DNA of 59,166 nucleotides. It comes from a virus. Shown one piece after another: positions 1 through 5,887 of the stretch; the first letter of the stretch is position 1, and each line of letters opens with the position of its first letter. The stretch covers positions 1 to 59,166 of IMG/VR virus record IMGVR_UViG_3300046516_000810. One strand, 5' to 3'. A program made the position numbers and the translations under genes. Under the pieces are notes generated by a model. It was not told the origin of the DNA, searched no databases, and saw nothing but the letters and a program-made list of their open reading frames with translations.

Positions 1-122
1 CGATCTTCCTGCTGAACCTGTTGCTCGGCTGGACGATCCTCGGTTGGGTTGGTGCGCTTGTTTGGTCGGCCATGCCGGTCCCCACCACCACCACCGCCGA
101 CAAGCCGCTAACCGGCCGATAA
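1..122 (+). CDS. Superinfection immunity (Imm-like) protein, C-terminal part
   Basis: This is the 3' part of the gene seen complete at 58778-59002. It encodes the second membrane helix (LLLGWTILGWVGALVW) and a Thr-rich tail. The 24-base deletion removes the last eight residues (YVTTVYKK) but stays in frame, and a TAA follows directly after ...LTGR at 120-122. The shortened protein would keep its whole membrane domain, so it may still function. The rest of the evidence is given with the full copy. Confidence 0.85.
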   Translation, partial: IFLLNLLLGWTILGWVGALVWSAMPVPTTTTADKPLTGR

Positions 123-287
123 GGAGCAATCAACCAATGCGTTTCCGTCTGATGACTTCACAAACCTCCAACGGGCAGACGCCGATCAAGCAAGGCCGGC
201 GCTATGTCGGCAGCGTGCGGCGTGCCGAGAACGGCATCGACTACGTTGGCCGCATCGGTGTCCATGCCGCCACCGCCCCGCTGCCTG
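1..287. repeat. Left copy of the contig's terminal redundancy
   Basis: Bases 1-287 repeat 58857-59166 in direct orientation, so the contig closes into a circle of about 58,856 bp. The match is not exact. The left copy lacks 24 bases after CCGGCCGAT, has one extra A before the ATG at 137, and differs at one base near 160. Circular assembly is usual for phage genomes that are packaged from concatemers or that circularise. The mismatches point to two co-existing variants or an assembly error at the ends. Confidence 0.95.
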
Positions 288-472
288 AAATGGCATTCCG
301 CGAGGTCGCGGCCCGCGCGATGGGCTTCGCCAATCTCGCCGCGCTGCGCGCCAGCAACAGCGCCACGCGAGCGCGCAACAGGGCGCGGCGCGTGTCCGGT
401 GCGGTGCGGCACATTCTGACGCCGCTGCACGAACCGGTCGGCCCGATTGATGATGAGCCGTTCTCGGGCTGA
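137..472 (+). CDS. Hypothetical protein, 111 aa, Arg-rich
   Basis: The start is ATG 137 after AAGGAGCAATCAACCA, the stereotyped leader used by this cluster; a longer in-frame start at 44 lies inside the upstream gene and has no such leader. The N-terminal half (RRYVGSVRRAENGIDYVGRI) looks like a small beta-rich DNA- or protein-binding fold, and the middle (residues about 50-90) is helical and Arg/Ala-rich. No family is recognised. A second, truncated copy lies at the right end because of the circular overlap. Position in the promoter-driven accessory cluster suggests an early host-interaction role, which is inference only. Confidence 0.75.
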   Translation: MRFRLMTSQTSNGQTPIKQGRRYVGSVRRAENGIDYVGRIGVHAATAPLPEMAFREVAARAMGFANLAALRASNSATRARNRARRVSGAVRHILTPLHEPVGPIDDEPFSG

Positions 473-501
473 TGCGCAGGACGCGGCCACGCCATGCGAA
501 A

Positions 502-552
502 GATAAGCTAGACTTTCCACTAATTCGCTGGCCTACTCTTTTTCGACGGTTC
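502..552 (+). promoter_or_regulatory. Diverged third copy of the phage promoter element
   Basis: GATAAG, then CTTT 11 bases downstream, then TACTCTTTTT and ACGGT follow the same order as in the repeats at 55824 and 57779. The -10-like TACTCT is at 534-539. The distance from GATAAG to the -10 is 32 bases here against 34 in the second copy, so the spacer is two bases shorter. It lies 60 bases upstream of the gene at 600, which has a good ribosome site (GGAAGGGTTAAACAAG). It is probably a weaker member of the set; activity is untested. Confidence 0.45.
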
Positions 553-599
553 AAGGCGGTCACCGGAACAAGCACCGCCAATCGGAAGGGTTAAACAAG

Positions 600-977
600 A
601 TGAGCAAGTTTGTAGCAATCAACATGGTCGAGCCCGGCGTCGTCAGGTTTGATGAAGACCTGGGCCGGGAGGTACGCGACGAGTCCAGCAAGCCGGCGGT
701 CATCAACGCCGACGCAATCCGCGCCTTCTACGCGCGCAAGGACGGCAAGCCGGGCACCCGGATCACGTTCAATGATGGTGGCGGCTTCGCTATCATCGAA
801 ACGCCGGTGCAGCTCGCCGCGCTGGTGGCCGGCGGCGAAATCAATCCGCTCGCGCTCGCGCAACCGGTTTCGACCGACGCGGCCCCGGCCGAACAGCCGG
901 CCGAACAGCCGGCCGAATCGGTGGTCGAGCCGGTGGCCGAACCGCCGGCACGGTCGCGGCGCTCGCGCGCCAACTAA
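600..977 (+). CDS. Hypothetical protein, 125 aa, with Pro/Ala/Glu repeat tail
   Basis: Residues 1-80 form a compact domain (FVAINMVEPGVVRF..., RITFNDGGGFAIIETPVQLAALV) that looks like a small mixed alpha/beta fold with no clear family. From about residue 90 it becomes a low-complexity tail with tandem PAEQPAEQPAE, then PVAEPPA, and a basic end (RSRRSRAN). The tandem repeat is a 12-base DNA repeat around 886-915 and could expand or contract. A GGAAGGG ribosome site precedes the ATG. The basic tail could contact nucleic acid; the function is unknown. Confidence 0.75.
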   Translation: MSKFVAINMVEPGVVRFDEDLGREVRDESSKPAVINADAIRAFYARKDGKPGTRITFNDGGGFAIIETPVQLAALVAGGEINPLALAQPVSTDAAPAEQPAEQPAESVVEPVAEPPARSRRSRAN

Positions 978-999
978 ACAAACCCCACTGATTGCAGCC

Positions 1000-1031
1000 C
1001 ATGTCCCGGCGGGTAAATCCGCAGGGACATG
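1000..1031 (+). terminator. Intergenic hairpin without a T-tract
   Basis: CATGTCCC (1000-1007) pairs perfectly with GGGACATG (1024-1031), and an inner GCGG/CCGC stem closes a six-base loop (GTAAAT). There is no T-run, so it may act as an RNA processing or stability element rather than a true terminator. It separates the gene at 600 from the Cys-rich peptide gene. Confidence 0.45.
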
Positions 1032-1067
1032 ACCGGCAATCCTGCCGAAAACGAGAAGGAAAACTCG

Positions 1068-1199
1068 ATGACTAAGTTGTTTGCTGCGTTGGCCGCGCTA
1101 ACGGTCCTCGCAACGGCAATCCCTGCGCAGGCTAGGACTTGTACCACGACCTGCACCGGGTACGGCAACACCCAAACCTGCACTACGACCTGTTACTAA
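1068..1199 (+). CDS. Small secreted Cys-rich peptide, 43 aa
   Basis: ATG 1068 follows ACGAGAAGGAAAACTCG, a good ribosome site. Residues 1-22 are a clear Sec signal peptide: MTK, a hydrophobic core (LFAALAALTVLATA) and an IPAQA cleavage motif. The mature part is only about 21 residues and carries a near-duplicate block, TCTTTC...TCTTTC, giving four cysteines spaced for two disulphides. It would be exported to the periplasm of the lysogen or infected cell. Similar tiny Cys/Thr peptides exist in bacterial genomes, so host capture is plausible. It is flanked on both sides by hairpins, so it may have its own RNA unit. Confidence 0.7.
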   Translation: MTKLFAALAALTVLATAIPAQARTCTTTCTGYGNTQTCTTTCY

Positions 1200-1208
1200 A
1201 ACACTACT

Positions 1209-1270
1209 CCCGGCAGGGCTGTTCCTGCCGGGGGCCACTCACAGGCCGGCCATTGCGCCGGCCCTTTTTT
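1209..1270 (+). terminator. Two hairpins, the second a rho-independent terminator
   Basis: The first hairpin pairs CCCGGCAGG (1209-1217) with CCTGCCGGG (1224-1232) around a six-base loop. The second pairs GGCCGGC (1244-1250) with GCCGGCC (1257-1263) around CATTGC and runs straight into CTTTTTT. The T-tract abuts CAGGAG, the ribosome site of the next gene (ATG 1285), so termination and initiation signals touch each other. Confidence 0.7.
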
Positions 1271-1284
1271 CAGGAGCGAGCCGA

Positions 1285-1842
1285 ATGATACCCGCGACCA
1301 ACAACAACCTTCCCTCGATGGCTTGCGTTTCGGCCATGCAGAAATGCATCCGCCGCGGCATGGAGCGCGAGGCGATGGAATTCGCCGTTGAGCTGATGCA
1401 CACGTCGAAGCCGCTGCACTCGATGGTGTGCAATCGATTGGAGGTCATCTGCCACGAAGACCTCGACACGCTCGCCGCGCCTTGGGTGGTGCCATTCGTC
1501 AGCACCGCCATCGCGCAATCGAAGGAGCGATACAGCAAATCAATCGGAGAGGCGCGGCTGATGATCGGCAACGCCATTCGGATGATGTGCCGCGCTCCCA
1601 AGTCGCGCGCCGGCTGCCATTTCGGCGCCGCGATCGGCCTGCGCTCGATGCTGGAGGACTACGCGCCAACCATTCCCGATTGGGCGAACGATCAGCACAC
1701 GCTCGCCGGCCGGCGGATGGGCCGCGGTCTACAACATTTCCGCGACGAAGGCGCCGTGCTGGTGCCGGAACCGACAGAGCCGGACCCGTATGTCGAGGAA
1801 GCTTACAGGCTTTGGACAATCAAACAGGAGCAAGGACGATGA
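1285..1842 (+). CDS. MgsA/Rad17 C-terminal-domain-like protein, 185 aa
   Basis: Residues 13-120 (CVSAMQKCIRRGMEREAMEF..., MVCNRLEVICHEDLD..., GEARLMIGNAIRMMCRAPKS) follow the pattern of the C-terminal helical domain of MgsA/RarA/WRNIP1 ATPases: a helical hairpin, an RL..I..ED motif, then EARL......L..APKS. The ATPase domain is absent, so this is a stand-alone clamp-loader-type collar domain. It may bind host replication-fork or SSB proteins. The ribosome site CAGGAG lies directly after a terminator T-tract. Its stop overlaps the next start (ATGA). The family call rests on motif pattern only. Confidence 0.6.
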   Translation: MIPATNNNLPSMACVSAMQKCIRRGMEREAMEFAVELMHTSKPLHSMVCNRLEVICHEDLDTLAAPWVVPFVSTAIAQSKERYSKSIGEARLMIGNAIRMMCRAPKSRAGCHFGAAIGLRSMLEDYAPTIPDWANDQHTLAGRRMGRGLQHFRDEGAVLVPEPTEPDPYVEEAYRLWTIKQEQGR

Positions 1843-2099
1843 GACTGATTGCAATAACTACGGCGCTCGCGCTGCTGATGACGCCTGTTGCGGAGGCGCA
1901 GCAACGCCAATTCTACGATGCCGCCGGGCGCCCTGCTGGTCGCGCCCTGACCGATACCCAAGGCACCACGACGCTGTACGGCCCCGATGGGCGGGTGATC
2001 GGGCGGGAAAGCGGCCCGCGACCGGCCCCGATTCCCCCGATACCGGCCAAGCCGCCGCACCATAGGCGCCACCCGCAGGAGGGCGAGGGGGGGTGCTAA
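1839..2099 (+). CDS. Small secreted protein, 86 aa
   Basis: The ATG overlaps the previous stop by four bases. Residues 1-20 are a signal peptide (MRLIAITTALALLMTPVAEAQ). The mature part has an RHS-like or beta-hairpin repeat, YDAAGRPAGRAL...LYGPDGRVIGR, and a Pro/His/Arg-rich tail ending in a lone Cys. Such short DAxGRxxGR proteins are common in rhizobial genomes. Export to the periplasm is likely; the role is unknown. It ends the rightward cluster, and the DNA directly after it is extremely C-rich. Confidence 0.65.
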   Translation: MRLIAITTALALLMTPVAEAQQRQFYDAAGRPAGRALTDTQGTTTLYGPDGRVIGRESGPRPAPIPPIPAKPPHHRRHPQEGEGGC

Positions 2100-2290
2100 C
2101 CGCCCCCCCCGGCCCCCGGCCCCCAAAGCCGGGGCGCCACCCGGCCCTCTACAGGCGCCCCGCCGGCCTTGGCCAGGAGGGCGCCCGTAAGCCGGCCGGC
2201 CCGGCCCGCTACCCCAACAGCCCCCCCGGCCCAAGACGCACCCACGGCCTCCCCAGGCGGTTTGCGGCCCTTACCGTACCCTGCCACCGC
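2100..2290. repeat. C-rich noncoding region with a diverged element shared with 21543-21618
   Basis: This 190-base gap lies between two convergent transcription units and contains no convincing gene. The + strand has long C runs and several GC-only inverted repeats. GCCAGGAGGGCGCCC (2172-2186) and CACCCACGGCC (2239-2249) recur at 21543-21557 and 21608-21618 in the same order and orientation with nearly the same spacing (67 and 65 bases). It may be a bidirectional terminator or a mobile noncoding element. Confidence 0.5.
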
Positions 2291-2905
2291 TCAATAGCCG
2301 AACCGGTCACAAAGCCGCCGTTCCGCGTCCATGATCCGCTGCCGAACGCCCGCGCTCACCTGCGGTCGCAGCCCTGGTTCATCGGCATTGCGGTGCGGCG
2401 CCGTGTTGGGCCGGCTCCACCGCTCGCCAGCGTCATCGAGAATTTTTGCGAGGTCGTCGGCCAGCGTCTCGGTCTTGCCGATGCGATCGGCCGGCCGGTC
2501 GCTCCACAGGCCGAGCTTTTGGAACATGGTTTGCGTGGCGATGCCGGCGAACCGCTCAAGGTATCGGTCCACAAATTCCTCGAAACGATACGACCAACAA
2601 CACGCCATCCAGACTTGCGCCGCGGTGTCGCGGTGCTGGACATGGATCGGGAAGCCGCTGGCGCATGCGAACGACCACCGCGACACGATCCAATCAACCG
2701 GGTGGCGCACGAAGCCGAACACGATGCGCCCGCTGTCGATGCCGGGATGCCGCGCGCGCAGCTCGGGCAAGCCGAGATGCCGTTCGCCTTGCGCGTCCCC
2801 GCTCTCGTGGCCTGTCGGGGTGCAGCGGTACAGGATTTCGCGCACGCTCATGCCGCCGGTCTTCTGGACGTGGATGAACAATGTTTTCTCAGTGACAAAC
2901 GCCAT
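2291..2905 (-). CDS. Sulfotransferase-family protein, 204 aa
   Basis: The N-terminus LFIHVQKTGGMSVREIL is the 5'-phosphosulfate-binding loop of the carbohydrate sulfotransferase family (HIPKTGGTS type), and FGFVRHPVDWIVSRW at residues about 63-77 is the 3'-phosphate-binding motif (F.(L/V)R.P..R..S). Such enzymes move sulfate from PAPS to sugars or other acceptors. It lies two bases downstream of the glycosyltransferase gene, so it is probably co-translated and may sulfate the product of that enzyme. Possible targets are surface polysaccharide or modified DNA. It ends the leftward early operon. Confidence 0.75.
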   Translation of the reverse strand: MAFVTEKTLFIHVQKTGGMSVREILYRCTPTGHESGDAQGERHLGLPELRARHPGIDSGRIVFGFVRHPVDWIVSRWSFACASGFPIHVQHRDTAAQVWMACCWSYRFEEFVDRYLERFAGIATQTMFQKLGLWSDRPADRIGKTETLADDLAKILDDAGERWSRPNTAPHRNADEPGLRPQVSAGVRQRIMDAERRLCDRFGY

Positions 2906-2908
2906 TTC

Positions 2909-3676
2909 TCATTTGCTCCCTGTTTTGGCCAGTGTGCTTTGCCGCCGCACATGCGGCACGCCTGCCACGGTGTCGCCCTGCTTCATGTAGCCGGGCCGGC
3001 GAAAGCTGATGGCCGTGCCCCACCGCTTCGCCACGATCTCGGTCGAGCGCTTGAAGTCCTCCGGTGTGACCAGCCCCGACTGTCCGCCGCTCCCGCTGAA
3101 CGATCTACCAAAGTCGAAATAATACCGAATGTCCGCCAGCACGATGCGGTCTTCGAGCAATGTCCGCATCGTCCAATCAAGATCGGCGCGGCTGCGCAGC
3201 GTCTCATCGTACTGCCGCGCGCGTGCCTTGTTCATCACACCCCAACAGCCGTACACCTGTTGCGTCGGAACGATCGGCTTTTCCTCCGGTCGCACGACTG
3301 TCGTGTTGGCGGTGCGCGACCAACAGAACGTGGTGAGGCCGAGATCGGCGCAGCACGTCACCGCATTCTCGATGATGGCCATGACCTCGTCGGGATCGGT
3401 GATGAAACGCTTGGAACCGATGTTGCTCCTGATGCCCACCAGATCGTCGTCGCTCTGGATCAGGCACGGCGCCTTCACGTTGTTGATGATCCAGTTGCGC
3501 GCCGCCGGCGCCCCGGTCGATGGCGGGTGCAATAGGAGCTGCTTCTTGGGGACGTGCGGCTTGTAGTCCTCGCGCTCGCGCTCATCGACGCAGATCCATG
3601 CGTCCGGCATCAGCGACAGCATGGTCTTGGCGTTGTGCGGCCGTCCGCGCGATGGGATGACGATCTGATATTTCAT
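2909..3676 (-). CDS. Glycosyltransferase (GT-A fold, TAGT-like), 255 aa
   Basis: The start is ATG 3676, overlapping the upstream stop as ATGA. MKYQIVIPSRGRP is a typical GT-A N-terminal strand, APAARNWI a nucleotide-sugar-side helix, and LIQSDDDLVGI the metal-binding DxD motif. The IVIPSxGRP start and phage context resemble the TET/JBP-associated glycosyltransferases that decorate modified bases in phage DNA, but no base-modifying oxygenase is visible here. A surface-glycan role is equally possible. It sits between a ParB-like protein and a sulfotransferase. Confidence 0.65.
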   Translation of the reverse strand: MKYQIVIPSRGRPHNAKTMLSLMPDAWICVDEREREDYKPHVPKKQLLLHPPSTGAPAARNWIINNVKAPCLIQSDDDLVGIRSNIGSKRFITDPDEVMAIIENAVTCCADLGLTTFCWSRTANTTVVRPEEKPIVPTQQVYGCWGVMNKARARQYDETLRSRADLDWTMRTLLEDRIVLADIRYYFDFGRSFSGSGGQSGLVTPEDFKRSTEIVAKRWGTAISFRRPGYMKQGDTVAGVPHVRRQSTLAKTGSK

Positions 3677-4308
3677 TTTTTCTTGCTCGCCATCAGCTCG
3701 ATCAGCTTGTCGGCGCGGATCGCGTGCGCCGTGCCCATCCGGTTCCTGCGCTTGATCGCCGGGAGGTCGAGCCGATCGCACAGCACATTCCATTCGTGCG
3801 TGGTCGAGGCGAGCACCACCAAATAATCGTAGTGCTCATGCGGCTGCAGGGCCATGCCGGGCACGTCGAGCCGGTCATCCTCCTTGCTGCCTTCACGCTC
3901 CGCATACTTGCGGGTCAGATCGGTGACCATCTTGCGCAGCTCGGCATGCTCGTCCAGCTCGATGCCGGTCAACAACAACTTGAAGGCGTCCACGTCCGGT
4001 ATCGCGAGGGCCGAGAGCGGGTCGAATGTCGCCAGCACCTTGGCTGCCTCGTCGTCGGTGAGGTCTACGATCAAAACCGGCATCTCGCTGTCATCTGCGA
4101 GGTCGGCGCGCAGGTGCCCATCAATCAATTCGACCCCTTCCGGCGTGTCGCGTCCTATTCCGGCGCCCACGAAGCCGACCGTGCCGAGCAATTCGGTGAG
4201 CGCAGAGCGCTGGCCCTCGGGGTGTTGGCGCCAATTCCGCGGATTGCGCCGCAGCTCGGAGGCCCGCACGCGCCGCAATTCTACGATCCGGTTTCGAAAC
4301 TCGGTCAT
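3673..4308 (-). CDS. ParB-like protein, 211 aa
   Basis: The N-terminal domain has the order of ParB/Srx domains: RIVELRRVRASELRRNPRNWR, then LIDGHLRADLA (the GHxR signature) and MPVLIVDLTDDEA. ParB-type domains can be CTPases, nucleases or modification partners. The C-terminal half is unassigned (LDVPGMALQPHEHYDYLVVL). ATG 4308 has GAGG nine bases upstream; an in-frame ATG at 4323 is possible but has no ribosome site. Such proteins accompany base-modification cassettes in phages. It is the first gene after a 400-base leader of odd composition. Confidence 0.65.
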   Translation of the reverse strand: MTEFRNRIVELRRVRASELRRNPRNWRQHPEGQRSALTELLGTVGFVGAGIGRDTPEGVELIDGHLRADLADDSEMPVLIVDLTDDEAAKVLATFDPLSALAIPDVDAFKLLLTGIELDEHAELRKMVTDLTRKYAEREGSKEDDRLDVPGMALQPHEHYDYLVVLASTTHEWNVLCDRLDLPAIKRRNRMGTAHAIRADKLIELMASKKK

Positions 4309-4717
4309 CCGCGGTCGCCTCATCCGGTAAATTTAGGCCGAATGCGAAGGTTGGAAATACGTTTATAAGCCGCGGTCGCGCGGTCCCCGCGCCATCCCGG
4401 AGGGCTCACAGTACCTTTGCCGCCCACCCCCAGCCATCCTGGCCTCACATCTATCGACGCACCACGCACCACGCGCGCGTAGAGCATCAACAACAACTCA
4501 CGTCTTCGTCTGCATGCCTGGCACGTCATATCATCATACTCGCATCAATCAAACAAACCAGCATCACCGCATCACACACAACAACGAACAAGCACACACA
4601 CAATAACACGCACACATTCAATCAATCAATCAAACACACACAACACGCACACATCACCACATCACACATCACACATCACACACAACACACGCAATCAATC
4701 AAACACTAATCAACAAT
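4309..4717 (-). promoter_or_regulatory. Long untranslated leader upstream of the ParB-like gene
   Basis: No convincing gene is seen in these 409 bases on either strand. The part next to ParB (4330-4450) is GC-rich with short inverted repeats (for example GCCGCGGTCGCGCGG). The distal part (4543-4726) is the low-complexity tract described separately. On the minus strand it would be a GU-rich RNA leader if transcription enters from 5308. It could also hold the promoter of the ParB operon, but no clear -35/-10 pair was found. Confidence 0.35.
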
Positions 4718-4726
4718 TCATTTCCT
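4543..4726. repeat. A/C-rich, almost G-free low-complexity tract
   Basis: The + strand has only seven G in 184 bases, in a genome rich in G and C. It is made of short overlapping repeats: ACACAC runs, AATCAATCAATC twice, and CACATCAC repeated around 4651-4680. The minus strand is correspondingly G/T-rich and nearly C-free. Such strand-asymmetric DNA can form R-loops, be easily unwound, or resist pairing as RNA. It is unlike every other part of the window. Confidence 0.75.
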
Positions 4727-5308
4727 ACGCGTCGCCATCGCCTTCTCGATCGCCATTGGAATCGTTCTCTGCAGTTCATCCTGCATGCACTTCGCAAAGT
4801 CTTCGTAGAACGGAACGCGCTTCGGAATCTTAGTCGCTGATTTCAAGATATAGAGCAGCGTTAACTTACCCTTCCGATCGCGCGCGTAGAGCGCATCGCC
4901 CTTTCGCAACGCTGTCGGCATGTTTCGAGGACGCAGGCGAGCAGGCACACCGCGCGAGCTGCGTGGGATATTACTCAGAGGCACAGCAAGGTTCGATCCA
5001 CCGCGCGGCGTTCTGCTGCCGCCTAAAGACTGCATCACCAGATTGCCGCGTTCCAACTTGTCGAAGATTTCGACTGAAAGCGATTGCTTGCTGGCACGCG
5101 AGTCCTTGGTGGTGAGCGAAGCCGCGATGAAGCTCGCGTTACGCTGGACGATATGCTGCGGCCAAGTCGTCTTGATCAGTAGATTTCGGGTGACATCGGC
5201 CGCGCGGTTCATGGCGAGCGATAGCGCATAGGGCAATTGATCTGCGGCCACGCCGAGTGCGACCGCTTCTTTTGCGAAGTCATCGAAGTCGAATTCAAGC
5301 TTGATCAT
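4718..5308 (-). CDS. Putative phage structural (minor tail/morphogenesis-like) protein, 196 aa
   Basis: The protein starts FDFDDFAKEAVALGVAADQLPYALSLAMNRAAD, a helical pattern seen in phage tail-completion and minor tail proteins (lambda gpZ or virion-morphogenesis type). The middle is Arg/Ser/Pro-rich, and it ends VPFYEDFAKCMQDELQRTIP and a basic tail. It is surrounded by early genes, far from the late operon, which is unusual if it is a virion part. It may have been acquired separately or be delivered with the DNA. The family call is weak. Confidence 0.45.
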   Translation of the reverse strand: MIKLEFDFDDFAKEAVALGVAADQLPYALSLAMNRAADVTRNLLIKTTWPQHIVQRNASFIAASLTTKDSRASKQSLSVEIFDKLERGNLVMQSLGGSRTPRGGSNLAVPLSNIPRSSRGVPARLRPRNMPTALRKGDALYARDRKGKLTLLYILKSATKIPKRVPFYEDFAKCMQDELQRTIPMAIEKAMATRRK

Positions 5309-5312
5309 TGTC

Positions 5313-5507
5313 CTACACCACGAATGGTCGCCTGATCTCGACTGTCGGCTTGCCGCGCTGCATGATTTTGATCAGCTCGACCTTGCTGTCGCTGGCCTCA
5401 TCGAAGTAGAGCGCGACCGCTTGCGTGCTGTAGGCCGCGCCTTCTGCGAACTCGACAATAGCGGTCTTGGTTTCGAAATCGTATTCCATCCGCACCGCGT
5501 TTTTCAT
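5313..5507 (-). CDS. Hypothetical protein, 64 aa
   Basis: The start ATG 5507 has AAGGA about ten bases upstream. MEYDFETKTAIVEFAEGAAYSTQAVALYFDEASDSKVELIKIMQRG suggests a small alpha/beta protein. The gene is divergent from the Cro-like repressor gene and shares its promoter region, so it is probably controlled by that repressor. No family is recognised. Confidence 0.6.
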   Translation of the reverse strand: MKNAVRMEYDFETKTAIVEFAEGAAYSTQAVALYFDEASDSKVELIKIMQRGKPTVEIRRPFVV

Positions 5508-5521
5508 GTGAGTAGTCCTTC

Positions 5522-5552
5522 TTGTCATTCGCTATGATAAGGATACATTATC
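5522..5552 (+). promoter_or_regulatory. Promoter and dyad operator before the Cro-like gene
   Basis: TTGTCA (5522-5527) and TACATT (5544-5549) are 16 bases apart and point to the gene at 5578. GATAA (5536-5540) and TTATC (5548-5552) form a perfect five-base dyad separated by seven bases, overlapping the -10. This is where a Cro/CI-type dimer would be expected to bind, giving autoregulation and control of the divergent gene. Confidence 0.45.
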
Positions 5553-5577
5553 GCACGCAAATCAGGAGAACGATTGA

Positions 5578-5775
5578 ATGGACAAGATTGTTGAGCGCAT
5601 CCGCAAAGAACGTGGCCTATCGGTGCGGGTGGCGGAAGCGTGCGGCATCAAGCGGACCGCGGTGTACCAATGGGAGCAGGTTCCGCTTTCGCGTGTGCAT
5701 GTCGTGGCCGAGGTTCTGGGCATCAAACCCGAGCAGGTCCGACCGGACTTTTTCAAGCCGGCCCGGCGGCGATAG
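5578..5775 (+). CDS. Cro/YdaS-like HTH regulator, 65 aa
   Basis: The whole protein is one helix-turn-helix domain: LSVRVAEACGIKRTAVYQWEQ is the turn and recognition helix, followed by HVVAEVLGIKPEQVRPDFF, the typical ending of YdaS/Cro-like proteins. ATG 5578 follows CAGGAGAACGATTGA. It is a lone rightward gene between leftward early genes and next to the candidate origin, so it may control helicase expression or the divergent 64-aa gene. Confidence 0.8.
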   Translation: MDKIVERIRKERGLSVRVAEACGIKRTAVYQWEQVPLSRVHVVAEVLGIKPEQVRPDFFKPARRR

Positions 5776-5809
5776 GTCACCGGTGCTGTCGTGTTCTGTT
5801 CTCCAGTCA

Positions 5810-5864
5810 CCCGACCAAGATGGAGGGGTTCTCTGTAGAACCCCGACCTCTTTCTTGGTCGGGG
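5810..5864. repeat. Nested and mutually exclusive hairpins beside the iterons
   Basis: CCCGACCAAG (5810-5819) pairs with CTTGGTCGGG (5854-5863) and encloses GGGGTTC/GAACCCC (5825-5831 with 5838-5844), a cruciform-like arrangement. Alternatively CCCCGACC (5841-5848) pairs with GGTCGGGG (5857-5864). The alternatives share bases and cannot coexist. It lies 30 bases from the iterons, in the 330-base gap downstream of the helicase gene. Confidence 0.6.
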
Positions 5865-5887
5865 TAGGGAGTCTGAGGGTGCAGCAG

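Noticed and set aside
2093-3535. A 480-codon plus-strand frame over the sulfotransferase and glycosyltransferase genes
   Set aside because: It is antisense to two well-supported genes and has no recognisable domain.
4543-4726. Possible CRISPR array
   Set aside because: The short repeats overlap and have no constant repeat-spacer periodicity; this is low-complexity DNA.
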